Part shown: piece by piece, positions 45,801 to 55,500 of the stretch
How the letters are laid out: every line of letters begins with the position of its first letter
How positions within the stretch are numbered: position 1 is the first letter of the stretch
DNA from: Chondrosia reniformis
Lineage: Eukaryota > Porifera > Demospongiae > Chondrillida > Chondrillidae
Direction of reading: 5' to 3'
Length of the DNA: 64,000 nucleotides
NCBI GenBank assembly: GCA_947172415.1
Contig: OX359202.1
Span: 5,070,899 to 5,134,898, forward strand
Translations under genes and position numbers: made by a program
The notes under the pieces: generated by a model
Databases searched by the model: none
Told to the model about the DNA's origin: nothing
What the model saw: only the letters and a program-made list of their open reading frames with translations

Positions 45801-48800
45801 TCAACTTGGCGCTGAATATATTGCATCTGAATTCTGTTTGGGGACTAATGTCTCACAGCCTCAATTGGTTAGGGTTTAACCATCCAAATAGTGAGGTGGA
45901 CCATCTGGAGCATTGTAAGTGGATATACAGCTTATGCAACCCTCCATATATCATTGATGTAGGAAGCACTAAGGTGCGTATTAGCTGTTGTTTTCATATC
46001 CATAGGTTTCATTTAGGAAGGCTAATCGTATTGCAATACGGTAGAGTGACCAGAAATTTGAAAATATTGAGTGTCAGGAATTTATAAAACAAAATCCTGT
46101 AAATTGTTTATATGAAAATACTCATGCTAAAAATACTGGAAAAGACCTGACTACCGTTCACACCTACGTAAGTAGCTATATATAGACCCATATATATACC
46201 TTGCTATATTCTATGCCCTGTTCTTGTTGCCATGGACACCACATTATAATGGTATGATGAAGATATAAATCTCATTATCATTCCAAGGTAACATGGGTGA
46301 TCAGAGACCCTGATTATCAGCATGGGGGTTTACCTCATTTTCTACGGAACTGAACCGATTGCTCTCTACCTCAACCTTCTGTTAAGATTGTTATCAAATT
46401 CTGGCATGAGTTTGTGTTTGATTAAATAGTTAAACAGAACATTTTTTTTTTTCTAATTCTAGTCTTCAATTCATACAGACAATTCATTTTTGTCTGTTTG
46501 AATTGCAGTTCTGACTAAATTCATTCTCTTTAAGACATCAGATTCCTGGACTTATGTGACTAAACCCTCCCACTGAAAAAGGGCTGGACCCCTGACTATC
46601 AGTTGATCTGAAAAAGGAAAATCACCACTAATTAGTGAACGGCAGCTAATTACTTCATTGTAGTTAGTATAAGAGGGAAACATGAATGGAGCGTTGCTGT
46701 GTCAGTTGTAGCTCAGTGGCAGAGCACTGCTGGTCATAACCAGCTGTCCTAGGTTCAATTGCCAGTAATTGCTTCTTTTGTGTTTTTCCCTCTTCATAAT
46801 TGTTTGTAAATGATTGCTTGAGGTGTGATTATCACTTTGATTATTCATAAACAGAGATCTTTCCATTAAAAGCAGGCCTTTCTTACCTGCCCCACAGAGT
46901 CCTGCTGGTCGCCTACCAGCTGAGATCCAATCCCTCTTCATTCTACTGACCAAACGCAAGGCAGTCACCGATACATCTTGTGTCTTAGCTTTAAACTCCA
47001 ACTTGTGAGCAAACCGATGAATGTAGAGACATGGATCTACAGAGGAAAAACAGGAATACTATATCTACCAGAATTTCATTGATTGGAGGGGAGATGTCTA
47101 CCAGGACTTCATTTAGGAGAGATGTCTACCAGGACTTCATTTAGGAGAGATGTCTACCAGGACTTCATTTAGGAGAGATGTCTACCAGGACTTCATTTAG
47201 GAGAGATGTCTACCAGGACTTCATTTAGGGGAGATGTCTACCAAGACTTCATTTAGGAGCCAGGAGACATGGTGGGTCTACTATACACATCACTTCTATG
47301 TTTGGGCACATCGATCCCTACTTCTAGTATATCCATGATGCGCCCAAACATAGAAGTGATGTGTATAGTTAAGTTTCAGTATGCCACTTCTGCAATGTTA
47401 GCCTTACCATATGAACACTTTCTTGTTTCGTTACTTTTTCTAGATGTGCCAATCACTGTTATAGTGCCATCCCTACTTTTAACTTCATTTTTGAATGTTT
47501 TTATTTAACGTATTCCTTGAAGCCCCAAGATTATGTGGCTAAAAAAGTCTAGTATAGACCCCAACACCATTGTACATGGCCCAGTAGAGAAAAAAGAAAA
47601 AAAGAACTTTAGCCGATCTTTTTCTCTTTTTTCTCTACTTGGACACTATACTCACTACATCACATGTGGCTACATCAAAGGTATGCAGGTGTAGGTAGAC
47701 TAACCTAGAGCTGGTGGATTGATGTGGAGGGCGTTTGACAGCTTGAGGTAGGCCCTTCCTAGAGCATACACATTAATCTGTAGCAAGTCACTGAAGTCTA
47801 AGAGAAGATCTTGAGATATACATTTAAGGACATCAAACTCTTTAGCAAAGACACACATACATGCAGTGAAGATAAAATAAAGATTCCTTCTAACTGCATC
47901 AAACTTATCTCTTGGAAGGTTCATCCTAAGACTTTTTGAACGTCTAGAGACACAGTTTTGTTGTTAAACTTTGGTCAGAGGTTTCGACCCTGGGGGTCTT
48001 CTTCAGTGACCATTCAAGAGATAATGTACAGTGAAGTTGATGATAAAGTTTTAGATAAAGATGAATGAATACTATCATAAAGGTTCATTGCTAGGTTTAG
48101 TTGATTATATTAATTAGTAGCTTTAAGCTTATCCGTAGCAATTCATAATTCACAATATTCACAATGAATACTCTCAAACGTACGATCAAAATTAACCACG
48201 TTTTAAGGTATTTATAGTCTCAATTCATTGAAAGTAGAAACAAGTAAAAAACTGAACTATGATTATATTGTTTGTTACCATTGGATACGAGATGTGCCTT
48301 CTGTCCGGCAGACCAGATAGAGACAAGCAGTGTCTACTAGAGTTGCCTTAGTTCCACGAGTTAAACCCTTTGCGAGAGCCATCTTAAAAAATCTGAATGC
48401 CGTATCAATACAGTGCTGGTTCAGCTTCATTCTATTCCCAAGTGAAGCAATTCTTTTCTTTGCTAAACAAAAGATACGTATATAGATGTCACATTTATTG
48501 TGCTTGCAATTCAGTTAAATAAAATAGTTGTGGTTTGGCTATCACTATATACTTATAAACTGTCATCTATAGTATAGGAAGAGGCTAGCATACAGCTACA
48601 AAATAAAACATATTATGTCATCTTCATATTGCGCAATCCATCAACCCAACCTATTAGTGCAGTGGCGTCCTTTGCGTCTCTTCCATATACACCACCAAAG
48701 TTGGCCTGGTTCAGCGATGGCTTGCCACCTGTAGGAAGTGAGAGGTACAGCTTAAAGACTCCACCCACCCCTTACTCCAGAGGTAGCTATCCCAACTCTG

Positions 48801-50388
48801 GATAGAAGTGGTGTTAACAAAATGGTTAGAGGCTGAGGAACGTATATGCCTCTGGGGGTGTGTCTTATGACGGGTTGGTGGGCGTGCCTCATATGGTGGG
48901 CGTGCCTCATATGGTGGGCGTGCCTCATATGGTGGGCGTGCCTCATATGGTGGGCGTGCCTCATATGGTGGGCGTGCCTCATATGGTGGACACCTCCAGT
49001 AACTGCATCCATTATACTTTTATCAATGGTCAAACTGAGAGTAATAAATCAGTCAAGACTAGCCTACTCGTGGATAGCTAGAACACAGACACCATTACAA
49101 GGTGCTTGTATACAGTAACTTATGCATGTATAACTATAGTACCCCAGTAATTTCAATTAAGTTGACCTCAACATAAGGTAAAAGAAAAATACAAATAAAA
49201 TGGACTGTTTTCCAGGACTTATTACTTAGGGAAAACTGAAGGAGCTTTACATGTATCACAACACTTATATTGGGGTCCTTGAGGCTACTGGATATATATA
49301 CGTACATATACAATGGGGTCCTTGAGGCTACTGGATATATATACGTACATATACAATGGGGTCCTTAAGGCTACTGGATATATATACGTACATATACATT
49401 GGGGTCTTTAAGGCTACTGGATATATATACGTACATATACATTGGGGTCTTTAAGGCTACTGGATATATATACGTACATATACAATGGGGTCTTTAAGGC
49501 TACTGGATATATATACGTACATATACAATGGGGTCTTTAAGGCTACTGGATATATATACGTACATATACAATGGGGTCTTTAAGGCTACTGGATATATAT
49601 ACGTACATATACATTGGGGTCTTTAAGGCTACTGGATATATATATACACATACAGACCTGCCAAGGCTAGGCTTAGAGCATGCGTGAGACTTTCTCAAGA
49701 AATGAGTGAGACTGCCCCAAAAATGCGTGAGATTTCAAAAAAAAAAATTCGCTCGCTACGCTCGCGTACATTTCCCTCCATACCCTTACTGTTAACATTA
49801 GATGGCTAATACCATACATTACGTCATCAATTAGAAAATGGAGAAGAAAGCGCCGCTGCGCTTACGGATTACTGCTAGATCACGAGTCTATAAGTCGTAA
49901 TAAATGGGATACGGATAGATCATCGACAAGAATTTAAAGATATATACTCCACAGCCAAGGAATAGCCCCATCAGCCTGTATGGCTGATCTGCCTGCTGGG
50001 GAGACTAGAGTGAGTGTGACAGTGAGTGAGAATCAGGAAAAGGCGTGAGATCTGGCACAGATATGCGTGTGAGCGTGACATGACAGTCAAATGCGTGTGT
50101 CTCACGCCAGATGCGTGAGACTTGGCAGGTCTGCACATATATACCACAGAACCGGTTAAACTGCCAATGTAAGTTTGCATAGACCTTGTGAGTGTAAGAT
50201 TCATGGTTACCTTCGGACACAAATTGACCAATCACTGTGTTTGCCCCACTTGGCTGTTCTTGAAAATTAACTTCCGACACAATAATGTTATCTTCAAGTA
50301 CCGATCCACAGCCCGTACATACGGCATCTCCTCTGGATTGATCATATTCTATCTCTGAACAACCACAGTAGTTACATACAGCCGACAT
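34227..50388 (-). CDS. BRF1: BRF1, TFIIIB subunit of RNA polymerase III
   Basis: Fourteen exons: 50388-50211, 48728-48651, 48462-48289, 47809-47705, 47036-46887, 45112-45019, 44268-44157, 43176-42874, 42362-42281, 39314-39262, 36941-36580, 35671-35635, 35550-35476, 34505-34227; phases agree, about 693 residues (human 677). The zinc ribbon ([22 protein letters not shown]) is followed by two TFIIB-like cyclin folds: [86 protein letters not shown] follows, then the BRF homology blocks [41 protein letters not shown] with INYDVL, and VVESGPVDY near the acidic end. BRF1 bridges TBP and Pol III at tRNA and 5S promoters. The donor of exon 7 and exon 13 are the least certain parts. An in-frame upstream ATG at 50412 is possible. 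Confidence 0.95.
38125..38350 (-). repeat. Dispersed repeat A, copy 6 (full length)
   Basis: Reverse orientation, nearly identical to the copy at 16455 (CCAGGATCACTGATGAAGGG, GAAACGGCTGTCTGACCCAG, TTTAGTTCCCCTATAGGCTC). In a BRF1 intron. Confidence 0.9.
39805..39834. repeat. (AC)n microsatellite
   Basis: About 15 AC units in a BRF1 intron. Confidence 0.95.
42472..42513. repeat. Perfect 42-bp palindrome
   Basis: ACAGACATACTGTATGTACA is followed directly by T and its exact reverse complement, with no spacer, in a BRF1 intron. Confidence 0.95.
42739..42844. repeat. CCCCGCCCTCACCCCAAAA tandem repeat
   Basis: Five to six copies of a 19-20-bp unit, strongly C-rich on the plus strand (G-rich on the transcribed-sense strand of BRF1), just downstream of BRF1 exon 8. 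Confidence 0.9.
43478..44073. repeat. 29-bp minisatellite, about 20 copies
   Basis: The unit is CACCAATATGTACACATCAC plus TACAGACCA, with C/T and A/G variants and one short interruption near 43998. Because 29 is not a multiple of 3 and the unit has no stop on the plus strand, long open frames appear in all three forward frames; they are not genes. In BRF1 intron 7. Confidence 0.95.
46703..46775 (+). other. tRNA-like sequence, degenerate
   Basis: TAGCTCAGTGGCAGAGC is a good Pol III A box, GGTTCAATTGCC an imperfect B box, and GCTGG-TCATAA-CCAGC an anticodon-like stem with CAT. The loop is one base short and no acceptor stem closes. It is probably a tRNA relic or the head of a SINE, within a BRF1 intron. 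Confidence 0.35.
47091..47262. repeat. 28-bp tandem repeat
   Basis: About six copies of GAGATGTCTACCAGGACTTC followed by ATTTAGGA. In BRF1 intron 4. Confidence 0.95.
47280..47369. repeat. Inverted repeat, 28-bp perfect arms
   Basis: The left arm, beginning ACTATACACATCACTTCT, and the right arm, ending AGAAGTGATGTGTATAGT, are perfectly complementary over 28 bp with a 34-base loop. In BRF1 intron 4. Confidence 0.95.
47581..47642. repeat. Purine/pyrimidine inverted repeat
   Basis: CCAGTAGAGAAAAAAGAAAA and its near-complement ending TTTTTTCTCTACTTGG form arms of about 25 bp with one indel and a 12-base loop. In the same BRF1 intron as the preceding inverted repeat. Confidence 0.9.
47885..48012. 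mobile_element. Foldback MITE, family B, partial copy 3
   Basis: Left half only: CTAACTGCATCAAACTTATC, GTCTAGAGACACAGTTTTGT, and the core GACCCTGGGGGTCTTCTTCA. The right arm is missing. In BRF1 intron 3. Confidence 0.75.
48877..48986. repeat. 18-bp tandem repeat
   Basis: Six nearly identical copies of GGTGGGCGTGCCTCATAT in BRF1 intron 1. Confidence 0.95.
49271..49652. repeat. 43-bp minisatellite, 8.7 copies
   Basis: Exact 43-bp period; unit TGGGGTCYTTRAGGCTACTG then GATATATATACGTACATATACAA. It abuts the left end of a transposon at 49653. In BRF1 intron 1. Confidence 0.95.
49653..50133. mobile_element. Non-autonomous DNA transposon, 481 bp
   Basis: 13-bp perfect terminal inverted repeats (CAGACCTGCCAAG / CTTGGCAGGTCTG) flanked by a 6-bp direct duplication CACATA at 49647-49652 and 50134-50139. 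Subterminal ATGCGTGAGA-type motifs recur near both ends. No transposase is encoded. In BRF1 intron 1, 77 bases from the donor of exon 1. Confidence 0.85.
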
Positions 50389-50570
50389 TGTAAACGAAGC
50401 CTTCGTCAGCACTTTTCAGCCATTTTATTTAAGAAACGCCCAAATTCGATTAAAATTGTGAAAGAGAAAAGTCATAACTTATTGTGTCTTGCCAAGATTC
50501 CTCATGCTTTAAAAAGTTTCTATATTTGCTCATTTCTTTTGAAGGATAAATTCTTTGAAATGATCCAGAA

Positions 50571-52417
50571 TTATTCTAGAATGAGACAAAAACTCATATC
50601 TAAAATATGTGTTTTGATAAAACAGAATGCGACAGAATGACAAACTTCACAGTACAGTCTCCATAATATATAAGTATCCTTCTGTGAGATGCAGTGCCCG
50701 CCAAAACCCTCTTGCTGCCCACATAATGGTATATCTTGAGCAACTGTAAACTGCTGTAATCTGAGAATAACACATGGATAAATCATTCATTCTACTAAAG
50801 AAGTCAGGAGAGAGATAGTATTAACAACATACCTTTTCAGAAATACTTTTTTCTTATTAGTATCCTCATTTTTTGAAAAAGGTAGCATAGGGAATAAGTC
50901 ATTCAGAATGGCCTTGTGTGCTAAATCATTTGCCTTTTTTATTTCTGTTTTGGCTGTGTATAATTCAGGGCCATTATTATTCTCCAGAATGTAAGGCATC
51001 ATATTGTCATCAAGAAGAACATCTGTCCCCATTAGTTCAAAACATGTTCCATCTTCTCTGTGTTCAAATGGCTTCATACACTGCTGTCCCAGGACCAGTT
51101 TCACTAGAGAATCAACTATCCTTCCCCACACCTCCTCCCTGCCAACACCATCATGTTCTAACATCTTCCAGGCTGTTGAAAGCAGTAACGAATTGATTGC
51201 AGATTGCCTTTGATTGCGCTCGGCTACTGCTGCATTAGTTAAATGGATATTTGGGTCACCAAATTCTTCTACATTAGTGGAGTAGTTTGTGCTGGCACGC
51301 AATACAAGCCCTTCCCTGTGAACATACACCCTCAAGGGAGTTACACTTGTGATCAGAAGATAGAGACGAATGTGATATTTCCTGCCTTCCAGTAAATGAG
51401 GATTCCTTATGTATTTTTGAACTACATATTCACCATCAACTGGAATATCAGATGGCTTCTGAATGAATACCACGCCCCCACCACCACGCCCATATGAAGG
51501 TTTGGCAATCCAAAACTCATTTTCCAAGCCATCTAACTGAGAAAATGTCTGAACAAGGGACTTCCTCTCGCTGTAGGTTTAAGAATTTTAACAAATATGA
51601 ACTATTTTATTGTACTATACAAAGTATGAAAGTATTAGGTGCTCCACACATGAAACTAACTCAGGTAAAATATATGAATCTGGCATAAAACTAAAATGCT
51701 CTCCTCCAAACGAGTTCACCATACACTTGAAATGTTTCCACTGGGATACCTTGCTTCCTGATATTCCTTCCAAGTTTCGAAGGGCAAAGCAATGGTTGTG
51801 AATTTGCCATCTCTTAAGATTTGAATCTTCCAGAAAGAAGTCCCACTGTGGTATCATATTCCACAGGAGATCCTTCACAGGTTAGCAAAAAAGGAACAGA
51901 TTTTAAAATGAACAGATTTTATTAAATTAAAAATCAAATGGTAATCCAAAGACAAAGGGCTCCTTTAAAAATTCACTAGCTATAATAAACTACTTGCTAT
52001 TGCACACAAATGCTTACTACTCATGCATACAAAAACACGACTTGGTAGAGTGCCAAGTATATGTCATATCTTGAACTCGAGTACTGTAGCTGTTTGATAA
52101 CGTACCCAGTCATCCGATTCGGTTTCTTTAAACCCGTACGGTTCTAGCACAGCTCTTCCAGTGTCTCCACCGTATCCGATGTGCACCGGCCCTCCGCCTT
52201 CAACATAGCCTCTAAATCTCACCAACAAGGGACGTCTACAGGTTTGCAAAACCGTATCCAGCTTATTGGTAAACTCGGATGGTAAGGTCGTTAGGGGAGT
52301 GTCTAAAGAGGAGATGGTTGCTGATTGGGAGGATGCATGTGGAAGCTCCTTTGATTCCAAAAGGAAGCTCATAAAACTAAAAGTGGATATACTCCAGACA
52401 ACGGCTGCCAGAAGCAT
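50571..52417 (-). CDS. Tubulin-tyrosine-ligase-like protein with N-terminal membrane anchor
   Basis: Four exons: 52417-52106, 51872-51661, 51570-50833, 50760-50571; phases agree, 483 residues. The protein begins with a hydrophobic signal anchor ([20 protein letters not shown]), then a Ser/Thr-rich stretch and a folded N-terminal part ([36 protein letters not shown]). The ATP-grasp TTL core follows: [39 protein letters not shown] with [28 protein letters not shown] and the metal-binding [13 protein letters not shown] enzymes add amino acids to tubulin or other tails using ATP. The last exon ([20 protein letters not shown] and on) is less certain. A possible acceptor before the ATG (TTTTTGCAG at about 52472) could mean a missed 5' exon. 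Confidence 0.85.
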
Positions 52418-52537
52418 CCAAAAGCAGGGATTACTCCAGTGTAGACGAGCCAGCTCCTCATTCGCCTGCAAAAATTATTTACAAAATAAATATCGATATA
52501 AAGATGGCTGCTTAGCTATTAAGAGATCGATATAAGA
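52418..52537. promoter_or_regulatory. Putative bidirectional promoter, TTL-like / NADSYN1
   Basis: 120 bases between divergent ATGs, containing AAGATGGCTGC (YY1-like) and two ATCGATAT motifs. Shared promoter function is inferred from distance. Confidence 0.4.
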
Positions 52538-55500
52538 ATGGGTCGAAAAGTTGTTCTTGCTTGTTGTATTTTAAACCAGTGGGCCTTGGACTTTAAAGGC
52601 AACCACCAAAGGATCCTTGAGAGCATCAAGTTGTCCAAAGAGAAGGGAGCGAAGCTACGACTAGGTCCTGAACTTGAAGTGACGTGAGTGACCATCTCGT
52701 TATGAATGCATTTCGCTACAACTGTTCGGATCTGTGAATCCACATTAGTACTTGTATCGTGAGAGCTTTCTCACTTGGATAACTGCTGGTGCTTGCACTA
52801 CCAGAGTTGTGTTCAGACTTGTATCTGCTTGATTGTGGTCTTCTTGTAGAGGGTACGGATGCGGGGATCATTTCATGGAACCAGACACCTACCTCCACGC
52901 GATGCAGGTGCTGGCCGCACTACTGGAAGACCCAGTGACAGAGGATATCATATGTGTTGTAGGAATGTGAGTCGCCTAGTAGAACAGTATATGAATGTAC
53001 AGTAGTAGAGCAGTATATGAATGTACAGTAGTTGTTATTTTGAGTGCAAAAATGTAAGAAATGGAATGAAAAACTCTTGTATCCTCATCCAAAGCTCTCA
53101 CTAGGTTTAGTTCCCTATAGACCTTTTACTCTAAAGTAGATGTAGCATATAAAAAAATGGTGCAACACTATATAATAGGAATATATTGACATAAAAGATA
53201 TAGTTTTTTTTTTTTTCGGTAATATGCATATTATTATTTTATGTAACTGCCCATGAATCCTGTTTCTCCATCAGTGACATATCCCAAATATTGTGGTTCA
53301 AAGGTTTCCTACCACTTAACCACCTTCTGGGTATTGTATACACCCAATGTATACCTATAAAGGGAATTCCCAGAAACAGCTGTCTGGCCCAGTGGAGAAG
53401 AAGGAGGAAACTCTTGTATCCTCAATCAAGGTTTTCACTAGGTTTAGTTCTCTATAGACCTTTTACTCTGAAGTAGATGTAGTATGTACGAAAATGGTGT
53501 ATTAGATTATTCATGTATGATTTCCATTAGGCCAGTGATGCACAGAAATGTAAAGTACAATTGTAATGTCATATTTTTCAACAAGAAGATTCTTCTGATA
53601 AGACCAAAGATGTTTTTAGCCAGTACAGGTAATTACAGAGAGGGAAGATGGTTTACAGCCTGGAGTAAACAGAGGTACATGCTTAAAAGATTTCAAGCTA
53701 ATTTACAATTTTATCTCCTTGGCCTAGCTCTTCATGTACATTGTAGAAATGCTATTAGCAAGCCTTTCTTTAATTTATTTTGCATAGAGAAACTGAAGAT
53801 TATTCACTTCCTAGAATGATTTCTGACATCACTGGACAGGTACTGTGAACAGGAAACACTCCTTTTGCTAGAGAGGTCTTCTTCATACACAATATGTGCT
53901 CTGTTGCAGTACTGTCCATTTCCTGTTTAGGCTACAATACTGTCCATTTCCTGTTTAGGCTACAATACTGTCCATTTCCTGTTTAGGCTACAATACTGTC
54001 CATTTCCTGTTTAGGCTACAATACTGTCCATTTCCTGTTTAAGCTACAATACTGTCCATTTCCTGTTTAGGCTACAATACTGTCCATTTCCTGTTTAAGC
54101 TACAATACTGTTCATTTCCTGTTTAGGCTACAATACTGTCCATTTCCTGTTTAAGCTACAATACTGTTCATTTCCTGTTAAGAATATTGTCCTATGACCA
54201 TTTCCTATAAGGTTACTGTACCATTTGGTGATGCTGTAATAGCTACACGTGACACTGTGATTGGTGTGGAGATGTGCCAAGAGCTGTTCATACCACACAG
54301 GTACGTGTGTATATACCTACTAAGTTACCACAAAAATGATGGTTGCCTAGCAATTCTCCACTCCTCCTTCCAGCCCACACGAGGACATGAGTTTGGATGG
54401 CGTAGAGATATTCCTAAACTCCAGTGGAAGCCATCATCAGTTGAGGAAGCTGCACTTGAGAGCTGATCTGATCCAGTCTGCTACCTTGAAGGTAAACACT
54501 TTATAAAGGTCCTCAAGTGAGTCTCCAATAGCCAGTCCCTAATTCACCCATTTTTTCCTTCCACCAGTGTGGTGGTGTTTATATGTACACAAACTTAAGA
54601 GGATGCGATGGAGAGAGAGTGTACTATGACGGTTGTGCAATGATTTCTATGAATGGAGATTTCCTTGCTCAAGGAGACCAATTTTCCTTGAAAGAAATAG
54701 TTAGTTGGTAAAGATATAGTGAATATGGTGTACATAATATTTAATTCCTCAAACTTCTCCATTTTTATTCAGGAAGTGATTACTGCCACGGTTGACTTGG
54801 AGGATATAAGGTCTTATAGGGGAGCTGATCCCTCCTTTGGCATACAAGTATGTACATTAGAAAGGAGCAGGTAGTACTGATTATTTCAAATCCTGTAATG
54901 TTCCAATAGTTCAGTAGAAGCTTAATTTAATTACTTTTCCTCATTTTTCTGATTTTTATTGTTTAATGTGCGTAGGCTAGTCAGCGTGTTTCATACCAAC
55001 GTATACGAGTGGATACTTCCTTGTCTGACAAGAATGACATTGATCTTGTCCCCAGCAAACCAAAACAGCTCCACCATTTAATGCCAGAAGAAGAGATAAG
55101 GTAACCACAACCATCTCTTGGTCTTAAGGGTATTTAGTAGGCCACTAAATGCTGACATCCATGAATAATCTACGTACAATACATTTTCCTGTAGACATGG
55201 TTGATATCAATGTAAGACGGGAAAAAATACTTAGAATAGATTATTTTCCTGTAGAAGAATTACTTGGGGAAAATGTATAGAGCTTTGAATGAGGATACAG
55301 TTTTTATTTGTGTAACAAAATTCAATAGGGTGGTCATGTTTTTCGTGCCATCCCTACTTAGTAACTATGGTTACTCTCTGATATGCTTTACTGCATAACT
55401 ACTGGCTTTTGAAGGTATTACAGGTTATCACCTTAAAATCAACAAAAAATGGATATATTTAGCCCTTTTAAGCTCCCAAAACAGTTAGTTGTACAGTAAC

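Noticed and set aside
45806-46087. 93-codon plus-strand frame
   Set aside because: No family resemblance, no splice or poly(A) context, and it lies in a BRF1 intron; most likely chance.
46703-46775. Functional tRNA-Met(CAT)
   Set aside because: Good A box and CAT in an anticodon-like stem, but the anticodon loop is six bases, the B box is imperfect and no acceptor stem forms.
48752-49118. Frames with repeated HHMRHA or GVPHMV or CLIWWA units
   Set aside because: Exact products of the 18-bp tandem repeat (multiple of 3, so open in register) in a BRF1 intron.
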